A DNA stretch of 64,000 bases. Source: Paramoeba atlantica. Its lineage: Eukaryota; Discosea. Below the pieces are notes generated by a model. The model ran no database searches. It was not told where the DNA came from and saw only the letters and a list, made by a program, of their open reading frames with translations. A program made the translations under genes and the position numbers. Positions within the stretch are counted from its first letter, which is position 1, and every line of letters starts with the position of its first letter. This document shows, in pieces, positions 33,144 to 44,117 of this stretch. The stretch spans positions 26,797 through 90,796 of the forward strand of contig CDRNVI010000145.1 of NCBI GenBank assembly GCA_977017575.1, written 5' to 3'.

Positions 33144-36100
33144 TTAATCCATTCGAGGTTTTTTGAATTCAATTTCATCACCAAAACCACATTCATCTCG
33201 AACCTTTCTCTTTTTACTCTCTCTTTCTTCTCCTTCTTCTCCTTCTCTTTGTTCTTCTTTTCCATTTGATTCAATCTTTTCATTCCCATCTCGTTTTGCA
33301 GGTTTAATTGAACCATCAATGTGAATGTATTCCTATTCAAAAATTGTGTTTCAATTCTTTGCGAAATTTCAAAAATAATGAGGAAAAGAAAAAGAAAAAG
33401 AAAAACCTTCAAAAACTTCTTCATTTGTTGAGAGTAGGCGAAGTGTGCTGGTGTTTGTCCCTAAAATATTTTGAAAATAGTAAAAAAAGAGATTCATCAA
33501 AAAAATAAATCAATCAAATCAAAGAAAAATGAACCTGCTTATTTTTGATTTCAGGATCAGCACCATGTTCACACAAAAGTTTCACCATCTCCAATTCACC
33601 CCTACTTGCAGCCAGATGGAGCGCAGTATTCCCACCCTATCATTTTGGGTTGAATGAATTGTTCCCAAAGAGTACCCCAAAAAACAAAGAAATGAGAAAA
33701 ACCTCATTTGTTTTGTTGATTTCAACACCATTTTTCAACAAAAATAAAACAATCTCTCTGATTGTCTGAAATTGTTGAAATTGGAGAAGAGTCATGAGAA
33801 GAGTGCGACCCTTTGAAAAAAAAAATGATTAAAATGATACTCAAAAACACCCATTCAAAAAAAAATCAAATTAGAAAAAATACTTGATAGATTTCATTTA
33901 CATCTGCTCCATTTTCAACTAAAATCTTAACAACTGGTAAAGTAACAGAATAGGAACAAACTTGATGAAGAATACTCTTTCCCTGTTTTTCCAAACCAAA
34001 TTGATGGTAAATTGAAAGAAAGAAAAGAAAAAAAAAAAAGAAAGAAAAAAGAGAGAGGACTTGAACAATGATATGTGCTCCATTTTGTAATAATAATTTT
34101 GCAATATCCACATTGTTGGAGGTACATGCAAGAGCCAGAGGTGATTGACCCTCCTGTGGTGACATGAGAATTTTGAAAAAGACAAAGAGAAAAGAAATTT
34201 CAAATTTTTTGGAAGAAAAAGAAAAAAAAAAAAGAAAAAAAGAGAATACAAATAAGTTAGTGTGAACTCCATTGATTGGACAATTTTTAGAAATCAAAAA
34301 TTGAGCCAAATCAAATTTCCCATTTTGACTTGCAAAACATAAAGGTCCAACATTCAATTCCTGGTGTGTGTGTGTGTGGAGATCAAAAAAGGTATGAAAA
34401 AAAGGGGAGGTGGGGTGGTGAATTGTAAATATTGTGTTGAAAACAGAAAAATTGTATCCTAATAAGAAAAAATACCTCTTTCGTATTCTCCAATAAATAA
34501 GAGATTACATCCATGTTACCCCCTTCACATGCACGGACAAGACCATCACTGTTCCCAACTTGAAGTTGAGCACCATGTTTGGTGAAGAAAGAAACAATTT
34601 TAAGATTTCCTAATTTACATGCAATGTGAAAGGGGTTATGAATCCTCTGTAATAATTTTGAGAGAGAAAAATTTTAAAATCAGAGTTTTTTTCATTTTGA
34701 CAATTAAAAAAAATCAAAAAGAGAAAACAGACTTGATTTTCAAAATTGATTGAAGCACCTCTTTCCACCAATAAAGTTATAATGTCAAAATGACCTCCCT
34801 CAGTTGCCTCACACAAAGCTGTCTTTCCCTTTTTGTTTCACAAAAGTTAATTTCAAAGAAATCATCAAAGAAATCTCAAACAAGAGAAAAGAAAAAAAGA
34901 AAACCAGATTTCCTTGTTGATCAATCTGAAGATCTTCTATTTTCAAAAAAATTTTGACAATCTCTAAATTCCCTTTTTGACAAGCAATGTGAAAGGGAGA
35001 CATTCGATCCTAAAATGACAAAAGGACAAAATAGAATTCATAAATTCCTCTTTCTCCCCTCCCCCCTCCAACATAAATATCAAGAGAGACATTCAAAAAA
35101 TAAAAACATACTTTTGAAAGAATATTTGGATTAGCACCCTTTTCAAGAAGGAAATGAACCATTTTGATATCATTCTCCAAAACTGCAAAACATAAAGGGC
35201 TCCAACTCTACCAAAAAGAGATGAAAATATTTAAACTGAGTTCTTTTTTTCAAACATTTTGAAAGTTGAGAAAAAGAAAAAATAACAATGGGTGTGGGAG
35301 AATAAACATCTCGTTGCAGAGAAAAGTTGATATTTGCACCTTTGTTGATCAAAAATTGTGCCATTTCAAAATCCCCTCTTTTACAAGCACAACACAAAGA
35401 AGTTTCTCCTTCCTGTCCCCCCAGCCCCAAAAAAAAGAAGAAGATTGGTAAAGATTAGTTTTTTTTTTGTGAAAACATTCAAACGAAAAGAATCAAAATT
35501 TTACATTTGTTGACCAATCCACCTTTGCTTTGTTGTCAATCAAAAGGTTTGCCATTTCAAAGTCTCTCCTTTCACAACAAATCCACAAAGGGCTTTTCCC
35601 TCTCTGTTCAAACAAAATGATCATTTTAAAAAAAATGGAAACAGGAACCAATGAGGAGAGAAAAGAGAGAAAGAAAGAAAGAAAGAGAAACCATCGTTGT
35701 TTGATCTACTTTGGCTCCTTTTTCAATCAAAAATTTGACAATTTCAAAATACCCTTTTTCACAAACTGAAGATAATGCAGTCTTCTTTCCTCCCCACTGG
35801 TAAAAAACACAACAATAATCAATGAAAAAATATGGGCAGAACTAAAAAAGAGAAAAATGATTGACTGATGACTGAGGAAGAGAATAGCCTTTCTCAAAAA
35901 GAAATTGAACAATTTCAAGATTCCCAAACTCACAAGCGCAAATCAGTGGATCTGATCCATCCTTCAAAAACCATAACAACAGAGACAATCAATCATCAAA
36001 CTTTTTTCCTCCCAAAAAAAGAGAATCTTTTTTGGAGAAAAAGAAAGAGAAAAAAACCTCAGCAGCAAGACTCTTGAGCGAAGCTCCATTTTCAATCAAC

Positions 36101-36372
36101 AAAGTGATCATCTTTAAGTCTCCTTTTTCACATGCTCTCATCAAAGGAGTAATCCCTTTCTTTCTCAAAACTTTCAGATCAATATCACAACTCAACACAC
36201 ACACAGAGACACATCATCACCAGAGATAATGATGATAAAAAAAAGAAGAAAAGAAGATGATCACCTGGTGTCTTGGAGCTTGATTGACATCCACTCTCCG
36301 ACTCAAAAGAAGTTGTTTAACTTTTTCATAATCTCCCCCTTCCACAGCTTCAAACAATTGGTGATCTGTCAT
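33144..36372 (-). CDS. Ankyrin-repeat protein ANK-7
   Basis: MTDHQLFEAVEGGDYEKVKQ starts at 36372. All modules are open: KGITPLMRACEKG near 36150, DGSDPLICACEFG near 35960, WGGKKTALSSVCEKGYFE near 35800, RGKSPLWICCERRDFE near 35600, RIHNPFHIACKLGNLK near 34640, and EGQSPLALACTSNNVD near 34150. One intron, near 34020-34070, is clearly shortened but keeps GT and AG. The GKSILHQVC exon lacks one codon (VCSYS instead of VCGSYS) in frame. GQTPAHFAYSQQMKKFLK replaces the usual GQTPADTTY. The tail ends ESKKRKVRDECGFGDEIEF, KKPRMD, TAA at 33144-33146. Confidence 0.88.
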
Positions 36373-36678
36373 TTCCCTCTCTTCTCTCTTTCTCTTTCTC
36401 TCTCTCACCCAAAAAAACAAACTTTTTAACCAAAGACACACCAAAACCGAAAAGAGAAAAAGAGGAAAACGGCAAACTTGCTCCTTTCTTTTTTAGAAAA
36501 CTAAATTTAGCCCTCTTTTTGATTTTCATTTTCTCTCTTTCTTTTGTTCTGAAATTGTCACTGGATGTTTATTTTTCTATTTTATTATTTTCCCCTCTCC
36601 CCCCACACCACCACCCCAAATAAAAATAAACAAATTCTTTTTGAAAAAAGAAGATTTCCTTTTTCAATTTTGTGGAGG
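36373..36678. promoter_or_regulatory. ANK-7 promoter; ANK-8 3' flank
   Basis: The palindrome CTAAATTTAG lies at 36501-36510, 129 bp upstream of the ANK-7 start. The G-rich minus-strand 3' element of ANK-8 is at about 36592-36617. No further gene is seen. Confidence 0.5.
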
Positions 36679-39236
36679 TTAATCCATTCGAGGTTTTTTG
36701 AATTCAATTTCATCATCACCAAAACCACATTCATCTCCAATCTTTCTCTTTTTACTTTCTCTTTCTTCTCCTTCTTCTCTTTGTTCTTCTCCTTCTCCTT
36801 CCCCTTCTTCTCCTTCTTCTCTTTGTTCTTCTTCTTTTCCATTTGATTCAATCTTTTCATTCCCTTCTCGTTTTGCAGGTTTAATTGAACCATCAATGTG
36901 AATGAATTCCTATTCAAAAAATTGTGTTTCAATTCTTTGAGAATTTCAAAAAGAATAAGGAAAAGATTTAAAAAACCTTCAAAAACTTCCTCACTGAGTG
37001 ATAGTAGGTGGTGTCTGCTGGTGTTTGTCCCTAAAATATTTTGAAAATATCAAAAAAAAGAGATTCATCAAAAAAAATAAATCAATAAATCAAAGAAAAA
37101 TGAACCTGCTTATTTTTGATTTCAGGATCAGCACCATGTTCACACAAAAGTTTCACCATCTCCAACTTCCCCCCATGTGCAGCCAGATGGAGCGCAGTAC
37201 TTCCATCCTATCATTTTGGGTTGAATGAATTGTTCCCAAAGAGGACCCCAAAAAACAAAGAAATGAGAAAAACCTCCTTTGTTTTGTTGATTTCAGCACC
37301 ATTTTTTAACATAAATAAAACACGCTCATTGGCTGACCGAAAATGTTGATGTTGGATAAGAGCCATGAGAGGAGTGCGACCCTTCAAAAAAAAAAGATTT
37401 AAAATGATACTCAAAAACATCCATTCAAAAAAAATCAAATTAGAAAATACTTGATAGATTTCATTTACATCTGCTCCATTTTCAACTAAGATCTTAACAA
37501 TTGGTAAAGTAACAGAATAGGAACCACAAACTTCATGAAGAATACTCTTTCCCTGTTTTTCCAAAACCAAATTGATGGTAAATTGAAAGAAAGAAAAGAA
37601 AGAAAAGAGAGGGTTGTTTTGAGGAAAGTTATTCAAAAAACCAACAAACTTGAACAATGAGATGTGCTCCATTTTGTAATAATAATTCTGCAATATCTAA
37701 ATTGTTGTTTATACATGCAAGAGCCAGAGGTGATCGACTTGACTGTGGTGATGAGACTTTGAATAAGACAAAGAGAAAAAAAGTTTCAAAGTTTTTGAAA
37801 AAAGAAAAAGAAAAAAAGAGAATACAAATAAGTTAGTGTGAACTCCATTGATTGGACAATTTTTAGAAATCAAAAATTGAGCCAAATCAAAGTTCCCTTT
37901 TTCACTTGCAAAACATAAAGGTCCAACATTCAATTCCTGGTGTGTGTGTGGAGATAAAAAAAACGAAAAAAGGGGGGAGTTGTGAATATTGTGTTGAAAA
38001 CAGAAAAAATTGTTCACAAATAATAAAAAATACCTCTTTCATATTCTCCAATAAATAAGAGATTACATCCATGTGGCCCTCTTTACATGCCAAGACAAGA
38101 CCATCACTGAACCCAACTTGAAGTTGAGCACCATGTTTGGTGAAGAAAGAAACAATTTTAAGATCTCCTAATTTACATGCAATGTGAAAGGGGTTCTAAT
38201 AATTTGAGAGAAATTTTAAAATCAATTTTTTTGATTTTTACAATTAAAAAAAAAATCAAAAAGAGAAAACAGACTCGATTTCCAAAATTGATTGAAGCAC
38301 CTCTTTCCACCAATAAAGTTATAATGTCAAAATGACCTCCCTCAGTTGCCTCAAACAAAGCTGTCTTTTCCTTTTTGTTTCACAAAAGTTGATTTCAATA
38401 AATCATCAAAGAAATCTCAAATAAGAGAAAAGAAAAAAAGCAACCCATTTTCCTGGTTGATCAATCTGAAGATCTTCTATTTTCAAAAAAGTTTTGACAA
38501 TCTCTAAATTCCCTTTTTGACAAGCAACATGAAATGGAGACATTTCATCCTAAAATGACAAAAGGACAAAATAGAATTCATCAATTTCCCTTTCTTCCCT
38601 CCCCCCTCCAGCATAAATAAAAAGACAAGACATTCAAAAATAAAAAACATACTTTTGAAATAAAATTTGGATGAGCACCCTTTTCAAGAAGGAAATGAAC
38701 CATTTTGATATCATTCTCCAAAACTGCAAAACATAAAGGACTCCAACTCTACCAAAAAAAGGTGAATGAAAGGAAATCTCTTTTGTTTCAGAAATCAATT
38801 GTGAAAACTTTGAAAAATGAGAAAGAGAAAAAAAAGGGGGTGTGGAAGAAAAAAAAATAACATTTCGTGAAGAAAAGTTGATATTTGCGCCTTTGTTGAT
38901 CAAAAATTGTGCCATTTCAAAATCCCCTCTTTTACAAGCACAACAAAAAGAAGTTCCTCCTTTCTGTTCCCCCGCCCCCCAAAAAAAGGAGATAGGGAAA
39001 GATTAGTTTTTTTTTTGTGAAAGCATTCAAAAAACTGAAGAAAAAGTTTACATTTGTTGACAAATCCACCTTTGCTTTGTTGTCAATCAAAAGATTTGCC
39101 ATTTTAATGTCTCCCCTTTCACAACAAATCCACAAAGGGCTTTTCCCTCCCTGTTCAAACAAAATGATCATTTTCAAAAAACAAATAATAACTTCCAAAA
39201 AAATGGAAACATGAATCGAAAAATTGATTTGATACG

Positions 39237-39268
<32 letters not shown>

Positions 39269-40063
39269 CTGTCTTTGTTTGATCTACTGTGGCTCCTTTT
39301 TCAATCAAAAATTTGGCAATTTCAAAGTGTCCTTTTTCACAAACTGAAGATAATGCAGTCTTATTTGGTGTTCGCTACAATCAAACAAAAATAAAAGAAG
39401 AAGAATTGAGTTGAACACACACCCAACAACAATCAATATGAAAAAATATGATTAGAGAAAAAAAAAGAGAGATGAGTTAACTGAAATTGGATGAAGAGAA
39501 GAGCCTTTCTCAAAAAGAAACTGAACTATTTCAAGATCCCCAAATTCACAAGCGAGAATAAATGGATCTGATCCATCCTAAAAACCATAACAACAGAGAC
39601 AATCAATCATCAAACTTTTTTCCTCCCAAGACAAACAACCAACTTTTTAAAAAAAAAGAAAGAGAAAAAAACTCGAGCAAGACTCTTGAGGGAAGCTCCA
39701 TTTTCAATCAACAAAGTAATCATCTTTAAGTCTCCTTTTTCACAAGCTCTCATCAAAGGAGTAAACCCTTTCTTTTCTCAAAACTTTCAAATCAATATCA
39801 CAACTCAACACAAACACACAGAGACACAGAATCATCACCAGAGATGATAATGATGACGATCATACACACAAAGATGATGATGATCAATCACAAAAAAGAT
39901 CAACACAAACCAAAAAAAGACAAAAGGAGAGAGAGAGAGACTGAACAACCTGGTGTCTTGGAGATTGATTGACATCCACTTTTTGATTCAAAAGGAGTTG
40001 TTTGACCTTTTCACAATCCCCCTCTTTCACAGCTTCAAACAATTGGCAGTCTGTTAATGACAT
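36679..40063 (-). CDS. Ankyrin-repeat protein ANK-8
   Basis: The start is at 40063 with a longer N-terminus (MSLTDCQLFEAVKEGDCEK), shared only with ANK-9. The first intron is larger and carries GATGAT-rich sequence (39840-39910). The modules are open: DGSDPFILACEFGDLE near 39570, RTPNKTALSSVCEKGHFE near 39370, KGGTSFCCACKRGDFE near 38950, EKTALFEATEGGHFD near 38360. The double-repeat exon begins directly at NPFHIACKLGDLK because the usual preceding codons are gone. The tail is EFIHIDGSIKPAKREGNEK, acidic, ESKKRKIGDECGFGDDEIEF, KKPRMD, TAA at 36679-36681. Confidence 0.88.
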
Positions 40064-40352
40064 TTCTTTTTCTCTTTCTCACCTCAAAAAAACAAACTTC
40101 TCAAACCGAAAAGAGAAAAAGAGGAAAATGGCAAGTTGCTCCTTTCTTTTTAGAAAACTAAATTTAGCCATTTTCATCATTTCCTCCTCTTTTTGATTTT
40201 CATTTTCTCTCTTTCTTTTGTTATGAAATTGTCACTGGATGTTGATTTTTCTATTTTATTATTTCCCCCTTCCCCCCCACACCACCACCCCAAATAAAAT
40301 AAACAATTTCTTTTTTGAAAAAAGAAGATTTCCTTTTTCAATTTTGTGGAGG
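40064..40352. promoter_or_regulatory. ANK-8 promoter; ANK-9 3' flank
   Basis: The palindrome CTAAATTTAG is at 40158-40167, 95 bp upstream of the ANK-8 start. The G-rich 3' element of ANK-9 is at about 40265-40291 (minus strand GGGGTGGTGGTGTGGGGGGG then GGGGG). Confidence 0.5.
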
Positions 40353-43300
40353 TTAATCCATTCGAGGTTTTTTGAATTCAATTTCATCATCACCAAAACC
40401 ACATTCATCTCCAATCTTTCTCTTTTTACTTTCTCTTTCTTCTCCTTCTTCTCCTTCTCTTTGTTCTTCTCCTTCTCTTTGTTCTTCTTTTCCATTTGAT
40501 TCAACCTTTTCATTCCCTTCTCGTTTTGCAGGTTTAATTGAACCATCAATGTGAATGTATTCCTATTCAAAAATTGTGTTTCAATTCTTTGCGAATTTTA
40601 AAAATAATGAGGAAAAGAAAAAGAAAAAGAAAAACCTTCAAAATCTTCTTCACTTGTTGAGAGTAGGCGGAGTCTGCTGGTGTTTGTCCCTAAAATATTT
40701 TAAAATATCCAAAAAAAAAAGAGGTTCATCAAAAAAATAAATCAATAAAATCAAAGAAAAATGAACCTGATTATTTTTGATTTCAGGATCAGCACCATGT
40801 TCACACAAAAGTTTCACCATCTCCAACATAATCCTCCTTGCAGCAGCCAGATGGAGCGCAGTACTTCCATCCTACCATTTTGGGTTGAATGAATTGTTCC
40901 CAAAGAGTACTCCAAAAATAAAAGAAATGTGAAAAACCTCATTTGTTTTGTTGATTTCAACACCATTTTTCAACAAAAATAAAACAATCTCTTTGATTGT
41001 CTGAAATTGTTGATATTGGATAAGAACCATGAGAGGAGTGCGACCCTTTGAAAAAAATGATTAAAATGAGACACTCAAAAACACCCATTCAAAAAAAATC
41101 AAATTAGAAAATACTTGATAGATTTCATTTACATCTGCTCCATTTTCAACCAAGAGCTTAACAACTGGTAAATTAACAGAATGGGAAGCACAAACTTGAT
41201 AAAGAACAGAACTCCGTCCCTGTTTTTCCAAAACCAAATTGATGGGAAATTGAAAGAAAAAAAAGAAAGAAAGAAAAGAGAGGATTGTTTTGAGGAAAGT
41301 TATTCAAAAAAAACCAATAAACTTGAACAATGAGATGTGCTCCATTTTGTAATAATAATTTTGCAATATCCAAATTGTTGTTGAGACACGCAAGAACCAG
41401 AGGTGATTGGCCCTGCTGTGGTGATGTGAGACTTTTGAAAAAGACAAAGAGAAAAGAAATTTCAAAGTTTTTGAAAAAGAAAAAGAAAAAAAGAAAATAC
41501 AAATAGATTGTGAACTCCGTTGATTGGACAATTTTTAGAAATCAAAAATTGAGCCAAATCAAATTTCCCTTTTTCACTTGCAAAACATAAAGGTCCAACA
41601 TTCAATTCCTGGTGTGTGTGTGGAGATAAAAAAGGTATGAAAAAAAGGGGAGGTGGGGTGGTGAATTGTGAATATTGTGTTGAAAACAGAAAAATTGTTC
41701 ACAAAGAATAAAAATCTACCTTTTTCATCTTCTCCAATAAATAAGAGATTAAATCCATGTTACCACCTTGACATGCCAACACAAGACCATCACTGTTCCC
41801 AACTTGAAGTTGAGCACCATGTTTGGTGAAGAAAGAAACAATTTTAAGATCTCCTAATTTACATGCAATGTGAAAGGGGTTATGAATCCTCTGTAATAAT
41901 TTTGAGAGAGAAAAATTTCAAAATCAAAGTTTTTTCATTTTGAATAAAAAAATCAAAAAGAGAAAACAGACTTGATTTTCAAAATTGATTGAAGCACCTC
42001 TTTCCACCAATAAAGTAATAATGTCAAAATGACCTCCCTCAGTTGCCTCACACAAAGCTGTAATTCCCTTTTCACAAAAGTTGATTTCAATAAATCATCA
42101 AAGAAATCTCAAACAAAAGAAAAGAAAAAAAGAAAAAACCTGGTTTCCTTGTTGATCAATCTGAAGATCTTCTATTTTCAAAAAAATTTTGACAATCTCT
42201 AAATTCCCTTTTTGACAAGCAACATGCCATGGAGACATTTTATCCTAAAATGAGAAAAGAAAGGACAAAATAAAATTCATCAATTCTTCTTTCTCACCTC
42301 ACTCCCCTCCTCCAATAGAAATAAAAAGACAAGACATTCAAAAAATAAAAACATACTTTTGAACGGATATTTGGATTAGCACCCTTTTCAAGAAGGAAAA
42401 GAACCATTTTGATATCATTCTCCAAAACTGCAACACATAAAGGACTCCAACTCTACCAAAAAGAGATGAAAATATTTAAATAGAGTTCTTTTTTTCAAAA
42501 ACTTTGAAAGTTGAGAAAAAGAAAAATAACAATGGGTGTGGGAGAATAAACACCTCGTTGTAAAGAAAAGTTGATATTTGCACCTTTGTTGATCAAAAAT
42601 TGTGCCATTTCAAAATCCCCTCTTTTACAAGCACGACACAAAGAAGTTTCTCCTTTCTGTCCCCCGCCCCCCCAAAAAAAAAGAAGATTGGTAAAGATTA
42701 GTTTTTTTTTTGTGAAAACATTCAAAAAAAACATTCAAAAAAACTTTACATTTGTTGACCAATCTACTTTTGCTTTGTTGTCAATCAAAAGATTTGCCAT
42801 TTCAAAGTCTCTCCTTTCACAACAAATCCACAAAGGACTTTCGCCTCCCTGTTCAAACAAAATGATAATTTTAAAAAAATGGAAACAGGAACCAATGAGG
42901 AGAGAAAGAGAGAAAGAGAAAGAGAGAAAGAGAGAGAAACTGTCTTTGTTTGATCTACTTTGGCTCCTTTTTCAATCAAAAATTTGGCAATTTCAAAATA
43001 TCCTCTTTCACAAACTAAAGATAATGCAGTCTTCTTTCCTCCCCACTGGTAAAAAATGAAAAAAAAATTCCACAAGTTAAATCAATGAAAAATTCTGGCA
43101 GAACAAAAAAAAAAGAGAGATGATTTACTGCTGACTGAAGAGAATAGCCTTTCTCAAAAAGAAATTGAACAATTTCAAGATTCCCAAATTCACAAGCACA
43201 AATCAGTGGATCTGATCCATCCTTCAAAAACCAAACAATCAATCAAAACTTTTTTTCCTCCCCACGACAAACAACCAACTTTTTCAAAAAAAAGAAAGAG

Positions 43301-43629
43301 AAAAAACCTCAGCAGCATGACTCCTGAGGGAAGCACCATTTTCAATCAACAAAGAAATCATCTTTAAGTCTCCTTTTTCACAAGCTCTCATCAAAGGAGT
43401 AATCCCTTTCTTTTCTCAAAACTTTCAGATCAATATCACAACTCAACACACAACAGATGATGATGGGAGCAACACAAAAAAAAAGACAAAAGGAGAGAGA
43501 GAGAGACTGAAAAACCTGGTGTCTTGGAGATTGATTGACAGCCACTTTTTGATTCAAAAGGAGTTGTTGAACCTTTTCACAATCCCCTCTTCCCACAGCC
43601 AGAAACAATTGGCGGTCTGATAATGACAT
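40353..43629 (-). CDS. Ankyrin-repeat protein ANK-9
   Basis: This copy was traced exon by exon: 17 exons, about 615 residues. Exon 1 is 43516-43629 (38 codons, MSLSDRQLFLAVGRGDCEKV...). It is followed by KGITPLMRACEKG, DGSDPLICACEFG, WGGKKTALSLVCERG, GGESPLWICCERRDFE, KGETSLCRACKRG, SWSPLCVAVLEND, DKMSPWHVACQKG, GITALCEATEGG, RIHNPFHIACKLGD (57 codons, two repeats), ELNVGPLCFASEKG, QGQSPLVLACLNNN, GRSSVLYQVCASHS, GRTPLMVLIQYQ, DGSTALHLAAARR, GQTPADSAYSQQVKKILK, and the tail EYIHIDGSIKPAKREGNEK to KKPRMD (TAA 40353-40355). All introns are phase 0. Ankyrin repeats bind proteins. The acidic-basic tail with ESKKRKIGDE could be a nuclear signal (inference). It is the first gene of the array and abuts the TIR element. 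Confidence 0.9.
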
Positions 43630-43784
43630 TTCTTTCTCCTCTCTCTTTTCAACTGAACGGAAACGGAAAAAAGAAATAAAAAGGAAAACGGCAAGTCGAC
43701 CTGAACTTTTTAGAAAACTAAAATAAGCTATCGTTTTTAAGGGAGCTAAATTTTTCTTTTTTTTTGTTTGTTTTTTCTTGCTCT
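43630..43784. promoter_or_regulatory. ANK-9 promoter, cut by the TIR element
   Basis: A degenerate palindrome CTAAAATAAG lies at 43718-43727, 89 bp upstream of the ANK-9 start. The TIR element begins at 43785, so only about 155 bp of the original upstream region stays next to the gene. Confidence 0.45.
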
Positions 43785-43900
43785 GTACTTTGAGTTCAAG
43801 CCTTGAGTTCAAAACCACGACGTGATTTAAAGGGGACTTTTTGTCCAATCAATAACAGTTTTATTCGAATAAATTCAAAAATGGGTTGGGGAGAAACGGT
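43785..43900 (+). repeat. Left terminal inverted repeat
   Basis: It starts GTACTTTGAGTTCAAG, ends GGGGAGAAACGGT, and is the exact reverse complement of 45774-45889. A short internal direct repeat (TTGAGTTCAA) occurs near its outer end. Confidence 0.95.
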
Positions 43901-44117
43901 TCTCTCGATTGTTTCTTTTGTTGGTTTTTGTTGTTTCGAAGAAGTGGGAGTGGAAATAAATGGACCTTAAGTTTTCAAACAATTCTTTGATTGTCTGACG
44001 TCAATAAATTACCTTTTTATGGTCAAAGATGACATGGCAGCAGCTCAGTGGACAAAACAAAATCCTCAAAGTTGACTCATCACCTGTGAATTGAAAAACA
44101 CTTTCAAAAATCTCACA

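Larger units (their letters stand above)
10884..43629 (-). repeat. Tandem array of nine paralogous ankyrin genes (ANK-1 to ANK-9)
   Basis: Start codons lie at 43629, 40063, 36372, 32775, 28973, 24496, 20947, 17449 and 13939, spaced 3.5-3.8 kb except for one 4.5-kb interval. Introns, 5' flanks and 3' flanks align between copies as well as exons, so the unit of duplication is the whole gene plus flanks. The common order of exon modules (start of each) is: MxDxQLFEAV; KGITPLMRAC; DGSDPLIxAC; xKTALSSVCEKG; GGKSPLWICCER; EGETSxCxACKRG; WSPLCVAVLEND; MSPFHVACQKGNLEIV; GKTALCEATEGGHFD; a double-repeat exon with PFHIACKLGDLK; ELNVGPLCFAS; SPLTLAC; GKSILHQVCGS; GRTPLM; DGSTALHxAA; GQTPADTTY; and the tail exon. 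Confidence 0.93.
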
